Assembly: GCA_002694465.1 (NCBI GenBank)
Contig: NZMG01000010.1
Coordinates: forward strand, 65,097 to 129,096
DNA: 64,000 bases
Source: Flavobacteriaceae bacterium
GTDB taxonomy: Bacteria; Bacteroidota; Bacteroidia; Flavobacteriales; Flavobacteriaceae
Reading direction: 5' to 3'
In this document: positions 1 through 9,184 of the stretch, piece by piece
How positions within the stretch are numbered: position 1 is the first letter of the stretch
Layout of the letters: each line of letters opens with the position of its first letter
The notes under the pieces: generated by a model
Told to the model about the DNA's origin: nothing
The model's input: only the letters and a program-made list of their open reading frames with translations
Databases searched by the model: none
Made by a program: the position numbers and the translations under genes

Positions 1-1
1 A

Positions 2-1291
2 GGGTATTATGTTTCGCTATTGGCGGAAGCACGTGGCCATTTAGCGATTCCAACCACCAAGAATTTGGTGGATTTAAAATCTCCCAAGATTGTAAAGATT
101 ATTTCGGAAGAATTTGATGAACTCATTCAGCAGAACCTTAAAAACATTAAGTCGCGAGAGTTTGATTTAAGTGTGTATTTTGGGCAAAATGTTGCCAGTA
201 AATACAAAGAATTGAGTGCCATGTTCTTTCGGCATTTTCAAATTCCCTTTATTAAAGTAAAATTTGTCTATAAGCATAGTTGGAAGATTCAAAGTATAAA
301 GTCTATTTCAATTTTAGATATTTCTGAAGAACACAAACCCCTCGCTTATCAATTTGCAAGGGATTTCTTTTCAAAAAAACGCTACGATACAGTGCGTCCT
401 TCCAAAGCGATTTACGATCTGGCAATTTTAGTACAACCCAATGATCCGGCACCTCCAAGTAATCCGAAGGCCTTAAAAAAGTTTGTAGAAATTGCAGAAA
501 AAAACAATTTTTATGTAGAAATTATTGGACCGAAAGAGCTGTCCAGACTTTCTTCTTTTGACGCATTACTTATTCGTCAAAGTACCGAAGTAAACAATGA
601 AGCCTATGCCTTTGCTCGAAAAGCACAACAGGAGAATATAGCCATTGTAGACTATCCCGATGCTATTTTAAAATGTTGTAATAAGGTCTTTATGGCCGAA
701 GCGCTTGAAAATGCAAATATTCCCGCACCCAAAACTAGAATTGTTAACCACGATAACGCCAAAGAAATTTTGGAAGATTTAAAGCTTCCTTGCATTTTAA
801 AAGCGCCCGATTCTACTTTTTCCTTTGGAGTAAAAAAGGCAAAAACCGAAGAAGAATACTATACCTTGGTTAAGTCCATGTTGCAAGAATCGGAGTTGAT
901 TATTGCGCAAGAATTTTGTCCTTCAGACTTTGATTGGCGTATAGGAATTCTTGACGGACAGCCCTTCTATGCCTGCAAGTATTATATGGCAAAAGGACAT
1001 TGGCAAATTTATAATTGGAATGCCAAAAACAAAGATGACCAAGATGGTAATGCCGATGTTATGGCAATTGAAGATGTTCCCAAAAAGATTATGGAAACAG
1101 CATTAAACGCTGGAAAAATTATGGGCCCGGGACTTCTAGGAATAGATATAAAAGAAGTAAATGGCAAACCCTTAGTGATTGAAATTAACGATAATCCAAA
1201 CATCGATTTTGGTGTGGAAGATCGCTACTATGGAGATTTGGTCTATTCAAAAATTATTGAGGCACTATTAAAACGCTTAGAAGATAAATAA
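2..1291 (+). CDS. RimK-like ATP-grasp ligase with RLAN-type N-terminus (5' partial)
   Basis: The reading frame is open to the left edge, and the codons before the TTG at 20 read GYYVSL, continuing the domain. The true start therefore lies outside the window. The visible N-terminal half resembles the RLAN domain that precedes some RimK-like ATP-grasp enzymes. The C-terminal half (about residues 215-420) is an ATP-grasp fold with a lysine-rich nucleotide-binding stretch and the metal-ligand motif EINDNPNID near residue 390. ATP-grasp ligases join a carboxylate to an amine through an acyl-phosphate. The stop overlaps the next start by one base (TAATG), so the genes are translationally coupled. 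The substrate is unknown; ribosomal protein S6 is unlikely given the operon context. Confidence 0.85.
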   Translation, partial: GYYVSLLAEARGHLAIPTTKNLVDLKSPKIVKIISEEFDELIQQNLKNIKSREFDLSVYFGQNVASKYKELSAMFFRHFQIPFIKVKFVYKHSWKIQSIKSISILDISEEHKPLAYQFARDFFSKKRYDTVRPSKAIYDLAILVQPNDPAPPSNPKALKKFVEIAEKNNFYVEIIGPKELSRLSSFDALLIRQSTEVNNEAYAFARKAQQENIAIVDYPDAILKCCNKVFMAEALENANIPAPKTRIVNHDNAKEILEDLKLPCILKAPDSTFSFGVKKAKTEEEYYTLVKSMLQESELIIAQEFCPSDFDWRIGILDGQPFYACKYYMAKGHWQIYNWNAKNKDDQDGNADVMAIEDVPKKIMETALNAGKIMGPGLLGIDIKEVNGKPLVIEINDNPNIDFGVEDRYYGDLVYSKIIEALLKRLEDK

Positions 1292-2511
1292 TGAAATATC
1301 ATTTATTCGAAGTATTCGGAATTGAGTTAGAATATATGTTGGTGAAAAATCAACAATTAAAAGTAGCTCCTATTGTAGATCAATTAATGGTTTCAAAAAT
1401 GGGTTATGTTACTGCCGATGCAGATAATGGCGCAATTGAATGGAGCAATGAACTGGTGGCGCATGTGGTAGAATTGAAGACCAATGGGCCCACTCCCAAC
1501 CTGAAGAACCTTTCAAAAAAATTCCACAAAAATGTGATAGAGATTAATAATTTATTAAAGCCTCTAGAAGCAAAACTCCTTCCCACCGCTTCACATCCAT
1601 TAATGGATCCAAAAACCGAAATGCAATTATGGAAACACAGTTATAGCGAAATATATGCGCTTTACAATCGTATTTTTAATTGTAAAGGTCATGGATGGAG
1701 CAATGTGCAAAGCATGCATATTAATTTACCTTTTTATGACGATGCGGAATTTGAAAAGCTTCATGCAGCTGTACGAGTGTTGTTACCTATCATTCCTGCA
1801 TTAAGTGCGAGTTCTCCTATTTTTGAAGGGAAATACACTGGGTTTCTCGATAGCCGAATGGAAGTCTATAAAACCAACCAAAAAGAAATTCCGCAGATGA
1901 CGGGGAAAGTGATTCCAGAGCAAGTATTTTCAAAAGAAGAATATTACGAGACCATCTTTAATCCCATTAATCAGGCTATAAAACCTTTTGATACCGAAAA
2001 TATACTCGACCATCATTTTTTAAATTCTCGTGGTGCTATTGCCCGTTTCGATAGAAATGCCATTGAAATTAGGGTCATCGATATTCAAGAGTGTCCGCTA
2101 GCAGATGTTGCCATTGCGGCTTTTATTATTGAAGTGCTAAAACTACTCGTTTCTGAAAAATTAACGACTTTAGAAACTCAAAAATCCTTTCATGAAAATG
2201 AACTTTTTGAAATTTTTAATGATGTTATTAAACACGGTGAAAAAGCCGTAATAGATGATACTAAGTACCTTCAATTATTTGGACTCGAAAATGAAATGAT
2301 AGGTTCAGAAGTTTGGAAATCACTATTCGAAAAAGTGAAAGTCAATCTTCCTTCCAAATACCAAAAGGCCTTAAAAGTTATTTTTGAAAATGGTTCCCTT
2401 TCAACTCGTATTTTAAAAGCTATGGGAGATGATTTTTCAGAAAAAAATATTTTAAAAGTGTATGAAGAATTGGGAAATTGTCTTCAAGAAAACAAACTTT
2501 TTCTACCGTGA
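1291..2511 (+). CDS. GCS2-family carboxylate-amine ligase
   Basis: This 406-residue protein has the FGIELEYML motif near its N-terminus, typical of the glutamate-cysteine ligase 2 fold, and an MHINLPF strand near residue 145. The family activates a carboxylate with ATP and couples it to an amine. True gamma-glutamylcysteine synthetases are one branch, but many members are unassigned. It sits between an ATP-grasp ligase and an N-formylglutamate amidohydrolase-like protein, which suggests successive amide-bond formation on a small molecule or peptide rather than glutathione synthesis. The ATG at 1291 overlaps the preceding stop. The substrate cannot be read from sequence. Confidence 0.85.
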   Translation: MKYHLFEVFGIELEYMLVKNQQLKVAPIVDQLMVSKMGYVTADADNGAIEWSNELVAHVVELKTNGPTPNLKNLSKKFHKNVIEINNLLKPLEAKLLPTASHPLMDPKTEMQLWKHSYSEIYALYNRIFNCKGHGWSNVQSMHINLPFYDDAEFEKLHAAVRVLLPIIPALSASSPIFEGKYTGFLDSRMEVYKTNQKEIPQMTGKVIPEQVFSKEEYYETIFNPINQAIKPFDTENILDHHFLNSRGAIARFDRNAIEIRVIDIQECPLADVAIAAFIIEVLKLLVSEKLTTLETQKSFHENELFEIFNDVIKHGEKAVIDDTKYLQLFGLENEMIGSEVWKSLFEKVKVNLPSKYQKALKVIFENGSLSTRILKAMGDDFSEKNILKVYEELGNCLQENKLFLP

Positions 2512-3197
2512 AACTAGTCATTTCTTGTGAACATGGAGGGAATGATATTCCGAAGGATTTTCAAAAGTATTTTCTAAATCAACAAAGCCTTTTAGAGAGT
2601 CATCGCGGTTATGATGCGGGTACTTTAGATTTGTTTGAAAAGCTTGTTCCTATAGCTGATTTTTCAGAAAGCAATACGGTAAGCCGACTTTTAATCGAAT
2701 GCAATCGTTCGCTACATCATCCTAAATTATTTTCAGAAATTTCAAAAAAGCTTCCTGATTCTGAAAGGAAATATCTTATTGAGTATGTGTATTTACCGTA
2801 TCGAAATGCTATAGAATTCCAAATTCGAAGTTATATAGCCGCAAGAGAACAAGTGCTTCATATCTCGTTACATTCTTTTACACCTTGCTTGAATAAGGTG
2901 GAAAGAAATAATGATATTGGATTACTCTACGATTCTAGAAAATTATTAGAAAAAGCATTTTGTGAGTTTTGGAAAAATCTTATTTGGGAAGAAAATTCAT
3001 TACTAAAAGTAAGATATAACTATCCTTATTTGGGTAGTGCAGACGGATTCGCCACCTATTTGCGTAAGCAATTTCCAGAATATTATATAGGAATTGAATT
3101 GGAAGTCAATCAAAAATGGGTAAAAAACAATGCTTTTGATGAATCTATTAAAACATCCCTTATAAATAGCATAAATAGGCTATATTCAAAAAATTAA
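2508..3197 (+). CDS. N-formylglutamate amidohydrolase family protein
   Basis: I chose GTG 2508, which overlaps the upstream TGA (GTGA), over the TTG at 2478, because conserved sequence begins at once (VKLVISCEHGGND). The motifs SCEHGG, SHRGYDAGT, LLIECNR and LHISLHSF match the metal-dependent FGase fold, in which His and Glu residues bind zinc. Characterised members remove formate from N-formylglutamate in histidine degradation, but no hut genes are near. In amidoligase operons this fold is thought to hydrolyse amide bonds made by the ligases. The length, about 230 residues, is slightly short for the family. Function by context is inference. Confidence 0.8.
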   Translation: MKLVISCEHGGNDIPKDFQKYFLNQQSLLESHRGYDAGTLDLFEKLVPIADFSESNTVSRLLIECNRSLHHPKLFSEISKKLPDSERKYLIEYVYLPYRNAIEFQIRSYIAAREQVLHISLHSFTPCLNKVERNNDIGLLYDSRKLLEKAFCEFWKNLIWEENSLLKVRYNYPYLGSADGFATYLRKQFPEYYIGIELEVNQKWVKNNAFDESIKTSLINSINRLYSKN

Positions 3198-3210
3198 AGT
3201 CGCTAATTAC

Positions 3211-3218
3211 TATCTTTG
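3211..3218 (+). promoter_or_regulatory. -7 element candidate (TAnnTTTG)
   Basis: TATCTTTG matches the Bacteroidota -7 consensus TAnnTTTG and lies 14 bases before the ATG of the GNAT-nitrilase gene. No clear TTG -33 element is seen at the usual spacing. It could serve as an internal promoter of the amidoligase operon. Confidence 0.4.
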
Positions 3219-3231
3219 AAAAAATCATTTC

Positions 3232-4758
3232 ATGAAAATAAAAAATATTGAAAATATAGAACTTTCCTTCTTAACTCTTGAAGACTATCAAGAGCTTAAG
3301 GCGGCTATGATACAAGCCTATGTTACCATGCCAGATATGTATTGGCGAGAGGAACAAATAAAAATTTTAATTGATCGTTTTCCTGAAGGACAAGTTGTAG
3401 TGAAAGTGAATAATCAAATTGCAGGCTGTGCGCTTTCTATTATTTTGGATTATAATGAGTTTGACGAACATCATACTTACGAAGACATTACTGGAAATTA
3501 TACCTTTAGTACGCATACCAACGATGGTGATGTACTTTATGGAATAGATGTCTTTATAAAACCCGATTTTAGAGGTTTGCGTTTAGGAAGACGTTTATAC
3601 GATTATCGTAAAGAGTTATGTGAACGTCTTAATCTAAGAGGTGTGGCATTTGGCGGAAGAATCCCCAATTACCACCAATACAAAGACTCCATGACTCCTA
3701 AGGAATATATTGATAAGGTTCGTAAAAAAGAAATCCACGATCCAGTTCTAAATTTCCAAATATCTAATGATTTTCATCCTGCTAAAATTTTAAAAAATTA
3801 TTTAAAGGGTGATGCGGCTTCAGATGATTATGCTGTTTTATTAGAATGGGATAATGTACTTTATGAGAAAAGAACCAAAAAGCCGTCTACCATTAAAAAA
3901 GTGGTGAGGCTAGGCTTGGTTCAGTGGCAAATGAGACCATATAAGGATTTAGATGAGTTAATGCACCAAGTTGAATTTTTTGTAGATGCCGTTTCTGGGT
4001 ATCGCTCAGATTTTGCATTATTCCCAGAGTTTTTTATGTCGCCTTTAATGGCTGAAAATAATCACTTAGATCCACACGAAGCCATTCGTGAATTGGCACA
4101 ATACTCCAAGGTTATTGTGGAGAAATTTTCAGAACTCGCTATATCCTACAACATAAATATTATTTCGGGATCTATGCCTGAAATTAAAGACGGTAACCTG
4201 TACAATGCTGGATATCTCTGTAAAAGAGATGGCAGTGTGGAGCGTTATGAAAAATTACACGTTACTCCAGACGAAGCAAAGGTTTGGGGATTACAAGGGG
4301 GAAATAGTTTTAAAGTATTTGACACCGACTGCGGAAAAATTGGGATTTTAATTTGTTATGATTCTGAATTCCCCGAACTAAGTAGACTACTTGCCGATGA
4401 AGGAATGGATATTCTATTTATACCATTCCTAACCGATACCCAAAACGGATTTTCACGAGTTAGAAACTGTGCTCAAGCTCGCGCTATTGAGAATGAATGT
4501 TATGTGGCTATTGCGGGTAGTGTTGGAAACTTACCTAAAGTTCATAATATGGACATGCAATATGCTCAATCTATGGTGTTCACACCCTGTGATTTTGCAT
4601 TTCCTGCCAACGGTATTAAGGCCGAGGCAACGCCAAACACAGAAATGGTTTTAATATGTGATGTGGACATCGATTTATTAAGACAGCTTAATTTATTTGG
4701 AAGTGTCCGTAACTTGCGAGATCGAAGAAAAGATATCTTCGATTTAAAAAAGAAATAA
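3232..4758 (+). CDS. GNAT N-acetyltransferase fused to carbon-nitrogen hydrolase
   Basis: This 508-residue protein has two domains. Residues 1 to about 215 form a GNAT acetyltransferase, with an acetyl-CoA loop around residues 110-135 (FRGLRLGRRLYD). Residues 223-500 form a nitrilase-superfamily hydrolase with the Glu-Lys-Cys triad visible as FPEFF, YEKLHV and ILICYDSE. Such fusions are known in databases, but I recall no characterised substrate. The hydrolase half would cleave an amide or nitrile and the GNAT half would acylate an amine. It lies 34 bp after the amidohydrolase-like gene and is probably part of the same pathway. It ends directly against the convergent peptidase gene. Confidence 0.88.
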   Translation: MKIKNIENIELSFLTLEDYQELKAAMIQAYVTMPDMYWREEQIKILIDRFPEGQVVVKVNNQIAGCALSIILDYNEFDEHHTYEDITGNYTFSTHTNDGDVLYGIDVFIKPDFRGLRLGRRLYDYRKELCERLNLRGVAFGGRIPNYHQYKDSMTPKEYIDKVRKKEIHDPVLNFQISNDFHPAKILKNYLKGDAASDDYAVLLEWDNVLYEKRTKKPSTIKKVVRLGLVQWQMRPYKDLDELMHQVEFFVDAVSGYRSDFALFPEFFMSPLMAENNHLDPHEAIRELAQYSKVIVEKFSELAISYNINIISGSMPEIKDGNLYNAGYLCKRDGSVERYEKLHVTPDEAKVWGLQGGNSFKVFDTDCGKIGILICYDSEFPELSRLLADEGMDILFIPFLTDTQNGFSRVRNCAQARAIENECYVAIAGSVGNLPKVHNMDMQYAQSMVFTPCDFAFPANGIKAEATPNTEMVLICDVDIDLLRQLNLFGSVRNLRDRRKDIFDLKKK

Positions 4759-6069
4759 TTACTTAATAGGCTTAATGGCTTCTTGTCGTGTATTTACATA
4801 ACGGAAGCCCTTTTTTCCAAAAAACCCTGCTTCTTCCAACATAATACGGATGTCTTTATTCCATTCTTTTATAAAGACAGTGGTGTTTAATTCTATGGCG
4901 TAGACAGTATTGTAATGTAAAGGATAATCACCATTTACGGGTACTCCTTCTTGTGAGTCCCACATGCCAAACGTCGTTCCAGAACTATGCCCATAGGTTC
5001 CTAAAGGGTGTGTATAAATGGATGGACGCAATCCTTCTTCCCTTCCTTCAGAAAGGGATTTTAATAAAACTTCATTACCTGTTTTACCTACTTCAAAATT
5101 ACCTGTGAAAATATCCTGAACCCTATTTCCTAATTTAAATGCTTCCTGAAGAAATGCAGGAACTTCTTTCTCACCTTCTTTCAAAACATAAGCGTGTTGC
5201 TGACAATCAGTATTGAGACCCACATAGGTAATCCCAAAATCACAATGGAGTAAGTCGCCCGGCAGAATAACATCGTCTTGTTTTCCTTTACTGAAAGACT
5301 CTATATGACTTTTTAAAGCTTCATTACTGCGTTGGACATCAATGGTGGGATGAAACCACGTTTCCAAGCCTAAATCGGTCACTTTTTGACGCATCCACCA
5401 AACCACATCTTCGGTGGTAGTAACTCCAGGTGTAATCACTTTGGTTGAAAAGGCCTCATCAATAATATCGTGTGTAATTTCCACTAATTGATTATACAAC
5501 TTCATTTCTTTTTCGGTGCGCGTTTCAATCCAAGCAATGGCTAATTTTTCTGCAGAAACTAACTTTTCTTCCATTTTTTGAGGAAGTGCTTCCAATAATT
5601 CTTCATAATCTGTTTTTACCAATCCGTCTGCAATGCCAAAGTATTCTGAATAATTTATACCAATGATTTTTGGGTTTCGTTCTTCAATGATTTCAACCAA
5701 TCGTGCCCATTGGTCGGGTTGTTTCTCTTTATCCCAAGCTGAGGTGATATTTTCTCCTACATCATAACGTGCCACGGCTAATTTTTCAATAGTATTGGCT
5801 TCTTTATTTCGATAAAAAACAAGGATAGTTCTCCTACGCGCATTGAGCCAAGTAGCGGGCAACATGGTTCTCATCACTGGATCTTCGTTGTATTCTCTGG
5901 AAATGACCAACCACATATCAATTTGGGTCTCATCCATTAATTTAGGAAGTAGATGATTAAATCGATCTGCCAAAATCTCGTCTTTTAATTGAGCTCTATC
6001 CCGTTCTGGAAGGATTTGTGCATTAAGAATTGAAAAGTAAAAAATGAAGAAAATTAAGACGAATCGCAT
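4759..6069 (-). CDS. secreted M24 family metallopeptidase (Xaa-Pro aminopeptidase-like)
   Basis: The protein has 436 residues with a signal peptide at about 1-18 (hydrophobic run ending NAQ). The C-terminal half is a pita-bread M24 fold. Candidate metal ligands are the aspartates in HCDFG and NTDCQQ, the histidine in HPLGTYGH, and the glutamates in AIELNTT and MLEEAGFF. The N-terminal part resembles the creatinase/prolidase N domain. It probably acts in the periplasm or outside the cell, cleaving N-terminal residues before proline. It converges on the GNAT-nitrilase gene with no gap and appears to be transcribed alone. Confidence 0.85.
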   Translation of the reverse strand: MRFVLIFFIFYFSILNAQILPERDRAQLKDEILADRFNHLLPKLMDETQIDMWLVISREYNEDPVMRTMLPATWLNARRRTILVFYRNKEANTIEKLAVARYDVGENITSAWDKEKQPDQWARLVEIIEERNPKIIGINYSEYFGIADGLVKTDYEELLEALPQKMEEKLVSAEKLAIAWIETRTEKEMKLYNQLVEITHDIIDEAFSTKVITPGVTTTEDVVWWMRQKVTDLGLETWFHPTIDVQRSNEALKSHIESFSKGKQDDVILPGDLLHCDFGITYVGLNTDCQQHAYVLKEGEKEVPAFLQEAFKLGNRVQDIFTGNFEVGKTGNEVLLKSLSEGREEGLRPSIYTHPLGTYGHSSGTTFGMWDSQEGVPVNGDYPLHYNTVYAIELNTTVFIKEWNKDIRIMLEEAGFFGKKGFRYVNTRQEAIKPIK

Positions 6070-6093
6070 AAATTCTGTATTGTTTGCTTAAAT

Positions 6094-6128
6094 ATAAAAA
6101 AAGGGAAGCACATACATATGCTTCCCTT
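6094..6128 (-). terminator. rho-independent terminator after the vWA gene
   Basis: The 10-bp arms AAGGGAAGCA (6101-6110) and TGCTTCCCTT (6119-6128) form a perfect hairpin with an 8-base loop. On the minus strand the stem is followed by a run of seven T residues, the layout of an intrinsic terminator. It lies about 20 bases after the stop of the vWA gene. Confidence 0.85.
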
Positions 6129-6149
6129 CATTTTATTAAAACATTGAAT

Positions 6150-7994
6150 TTAATAGCTTTTTACCAATCGAATAAACTCTGCACGATACCCTTCCTTATC
6201 ATCTAATTTACCAGCCTCGGCTAAAGCAATAACATCTTCTTTCTTAAAAGTATTGATAAATACCGACTTGCGAAGTTGCATTCCAAAAAGGGCAACAGCT
6301 GCTGAAAATTTAAAATCTGCTGAAGCATCCTCGAAAGCTGTATTAGTATCCATCACAACCTTCTCCAAGAGCTTACTTTTTTCACCGTCGGGGTCTTTAT
6401 ATCTAAACTTCACCGTAAATAACTCTGTATTATTGGAAGTTGCAACCGTATTGGTGTATTTTAACGAATCTACTTTTCTAACATACATACTTTCTACACC
6501 TACTGGAATAATTTCATACAAAGCAGTTACTGTATGTCCGCTTCCAATTTCTCCCGCATCTTTTGTGTCATCTATAAAGTCTTCATCATTTAGCAACCTA
6601 TTCTCATAACCAATTAATCGATACGCTTGCACAATGTTGGGATTAAACTCTACTTGTATTTTTACATCTTTTGCAATGGTAAACATGGTTCCAAAAAATT
6701 CGGTGCCCAAAACTTTTCTTGCTTCTTGCATCGTATCTATATAGGCGTGGTTTCCATTTCCTTTATCTGCTAATGTTTCCATTTTAGAATCCTTATAGTT
6801 ACCCATTCCAAAACCTAATACCGTTAAAAAAACACCAGATTTCCTTTTCTCTACAATTAAATCCTCCATCGCTCTATCACTTGATGCTCCTACATTAAAG
6901 TCTCCATCTGTTGCCAATATAACTCTATTGTTTCCACTTTTTATAAAGTTTTCTTGTGCAATCTTATAGGCTAATTCAATCCCTTCTCCACCAGCGGTAG
7001 AACCTCCAGCACTTAAATTATTTATGGCTTGCATAATGGTTTCTTTTTCAATTCCGCTAGTTGGTGGTAATACCAAGCCAGCCGCACCTGCATAAACTAC
7101 AATGGATACTTTATCTTGTTCTCTTAATTGATCTACCAATATTCCAAAAGCAGACTTCAATAATGGGAGTTTATTTTCATCACTCATAGACCCTGAAACG
7201 TCTAGTAGAAAAACCAAGTTAGATGCAAGGGCTCCTTTTGAAGATATATCTTTTCCTTTTAAGCCTATCCGTACCAGTTTTGCATCCTCATTCCATGGAG
7301 ATTTTGCTGTTTCTGTTACAATCGAAAAGGGCTGTCCATTCTCTGGTTCGGGATATTGGTAGGAAAAATAATTAATCATTTCCTCAATTTTCACTGCATC
7401 TTGAGGAACTTTTTGACCATTATTAATAAATCGTCTTACGTTACTATATCCAGCTTTATCAACATCAATAGAAAATGTAGACAACGGAGCCGTCTCTACC
7501 CTTTTAAAAATATTTTCTGGAATGCGGGCATAGCTTTCGTTATCATTTGATTGACCAAGGTTTCCGTAATTACCCCTTACATTAATTCCAGCAGCTTTCC
7601 CACTCAGACCTCTAATTAAATTGTTAGACCTTGTAGATCTAACTGCATAGCCCAAAGATTTTTTTCGTTTTCTAATAGAATATCCAGTTATAACAACTTC
7701 TTCCAATTGCGCACCAGCTTGCATGCTAAAAGAAATTTCGGAAGTTCCCACCTTAACTCCCTGCTCTATTGTTTGAAAGCCAACATAAGTAAATACCAAC
7801 GTAGCTCCAATCTGTGTGGTTATTTCATATCTCCCGTCGAAATCGGTTTGCGTTCCGTTTGTTGTCCCTTTTTCGGTAATATTTACTCCAGGAAGAGGGA
7901 TGTTTAAATCATCTGTAATAATTCCCTTTACGGTGACTTCTTGCGCAAATAGCGAAGAAGAAATAATACATAATAATAATAGTAGTGTTCTCAT
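6150..7994 (-). CDS. secreted vWA protein with CarboxypepD_reg-like domain (YfbK-like)
   Basis: The protein has 614 residues. Residues 1-17 are a signal peptide; 20-95 are a carboxypeptidase-regulatory-like beta-sandwich; 97-140 contain EEVVITGY and GLSGKAAGINV, which resemble the start of a SusC-type TonB plug. Residues 165-250 match the YfbK N-terminal region. A vWA domain follows with MIDAS residues DVSGSMS (265-271), Thr in GGSTAGGE (about 332) and ATDGD (about 361). The C-terminal region is YfbK-specific. There is no outer-membrane barrel. A role in envelope adhesion or assembly is inference. It has its own terminator, and no neighbour suggests a partner. Confidence 0.85.
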   Translation of the reverse strand: MRTLLLLLCIISSSLFAQEVTVKGIITDDLNIPLPGVNITEKGTTNGTQTDFDGRYEITTQIGATLVFTYVGFQTIEQGVKVGTSEISFSMQAGAQLEEVVITGYSIRKRKKSLGYAVRSTRSNNLIRGLSGKAAGINVRGNYGNLGQSNDNESYARIPENIFKRVETAPLSTFSIDVDKAGYSNVRRFINNGQKVPQDAVKIEEMINYFSYQYPEPENGQPFSIVTETAKSPWNEDAKLVRIGLKGKDISSKGALASNLVFLLDVSGSMSDENKLPLLKSAFGILVDQLREQDKVSIVVYAGAAGLVLPPTSGIEKETIMQAINNLSAGGSTAGGEGIELAYKIAQENFIKSGNNRVILATDGDFNVGASSDRAMEDLIVEKRKSGVFLTVLGFGMGNYKDSKMETLADKGNGNHAYIDTMQEARKVLGTEFFGTMFTIAKDVKIQVEFNPNIVQAYRLIGYENRLLNDEDFIDDTKDAGEIGSGHTVTALYEIIPVGVESMYVRKVDSLKYTNTVATSNNTELFTVKFRYKDPDGEKSKLLEKVVMDTNTAFEDASADFKFSAAVALFGMQLRKSVFINTFKKEDVIALAEAGKLDDKEGYRAEFIRLVKSY

Positions 7995-8092
7995 AACGTT
8001 GTGGTTTTTAGTTTATGAAATAAAACTACTATTACTACTTAGGTTTAAAAAATGAGGTTTAGCGAATGGCCTTTATGAATGAGGGAACCCTA

Positions 8093-9175
8093 CTATTTCC
8101 GAAACTTTTGCAATACTTCCTTTACTTGGGAACGTTTTACTTTCCCCGTTTCGGTATAGGGAAATTGGGATAAGGTGTACACTTTTTTGGGACGTTCGTA
8201 AGATTCTAAAGTGGAAAAAATTTCAGAATAATTAGGCTTTTCTTGTGAAGAAAAATCTTCAACTACCAAAACTAACTTCTCGCCTAAAGCTTCATCTTTT
8301 TCCGATGAAATAATAAAAGGAATATTAAAATAGGGTTCTAATTTTTTTTCGACTGTTTCAGGGTTAATCTTCACGCCTCCACTATTAATTACAAAGTCTG
8401 CACGCCCCAGCCATTTAAATGAAATGGGAGAAGTAAGTTCTACCAAGTCATTGGTTACAATAGCTTCCGAAGCAATTTTAGGTGCCGAAATTACCAAACA
8501 ACTTCTCTCATCCGTTGAAAATTTTACATTCGGAAATGCATGATAGACATCAGATTTTGCAAAACCGTTAATTCTTCTGGCTGCCACATGGGTAATGGTT
8601 TCGGTCATTCCGTAAGTGGCAAAAGCCTCCACCGATTTATCCTGAAGCATTTCCTCCATTTTTTTTGTGAGGATCCCCCCACCTACAATGAGCTTTTTAA
8701 CTTTATCAAGGGCATTAATAGAGTGATATAATTGGTAGGGAACCAAAGCGACAAAATCATACGGATTATCATATTGTACCAAGGCATCTTTATCGGGTGC
8801 CACCACGTGCAAATCCCATCCTAACACCATGGCACGTACGAGCATCATTTTACCAGCGATAAAATCGGACGACAAACACAACAACGCTTTTGTTCCTTCG
8901 CCCACCTTGAAATAAGCGCCTGTAGCTTCGGCACTGTGGATCATTTGTGCTTTAAGTAATTTTATTCTTTTAGGCTTCCCTGTTGAGCCGGAAGTTTGCA
9001 CCTCAACGTAGTCGTTAAAATTGAGCCACTCTTCTAAAAAAGTAGCCATGCTCACTTCAAAATCATCACCCTGTTCAATTAAGCCTTCAGCAAAATTGAG
9101 AATCTCTTCAGCACTTTCAAACGAAAGACCGTTAAGCTGAAATTTTGGATGAATATGTGGTGAGGTTGGTTTCAA
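8093..9175 (-). CDS. menE: o-succinylbenzoate-CoA ligase (AMP-binding enzyme)
   Basis: At 360 residues this is shorter than the usual 450-490 for MenE, as is common in Flavobacteriaceae. It carries the ANL-family phosphate loop QTSGSTGKPK (60-69), ATYGMTETITH (about 185-195), the hinge region GRADFVINSGG and the C-terminal catalytic lysine in TGKVKR near residue 343. It would activate o-succinylbenzoate as the CoA thioester in menaquinone synthesis. The assignment rests on menC and menA lying upstream in the same run. The first 45 residues look reduced compared with the family. Confidence 0.85.
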   Translation of the reverse strand: MKPTSPHIHPKFQLNGLSFESAEEILNFAEGLIEQGDDFEVSMATFLEEWLNFNDYVEVQTSGSTGKPKRIKLLKAQMIHSAEATGAYFKVGEGTKALLCLSSDFIAGKMMLVRAMVLGWDLHVVAPDKDALVQYDNPYDFVALVPYQLYHSINALDKVKKLIVGGGILTKKMEEMLQDKSVEAFATYGMTETITHVAARRINGFAKSDVYHAFPNVKFSTDERSCLVISAPKIASEAIVTNDLVELTSPISFKWLGRADFVINSGGVKINPETVEKKLEPYFNIPFIISSEKDEALGEKLVLVVEDFSSQEKPNYSEIFSTLESYERPKKVYTLSQFPYTETGKVKRSQVKEVLQKFRK

Positions 9176-9184
9176 AATTTCGTT

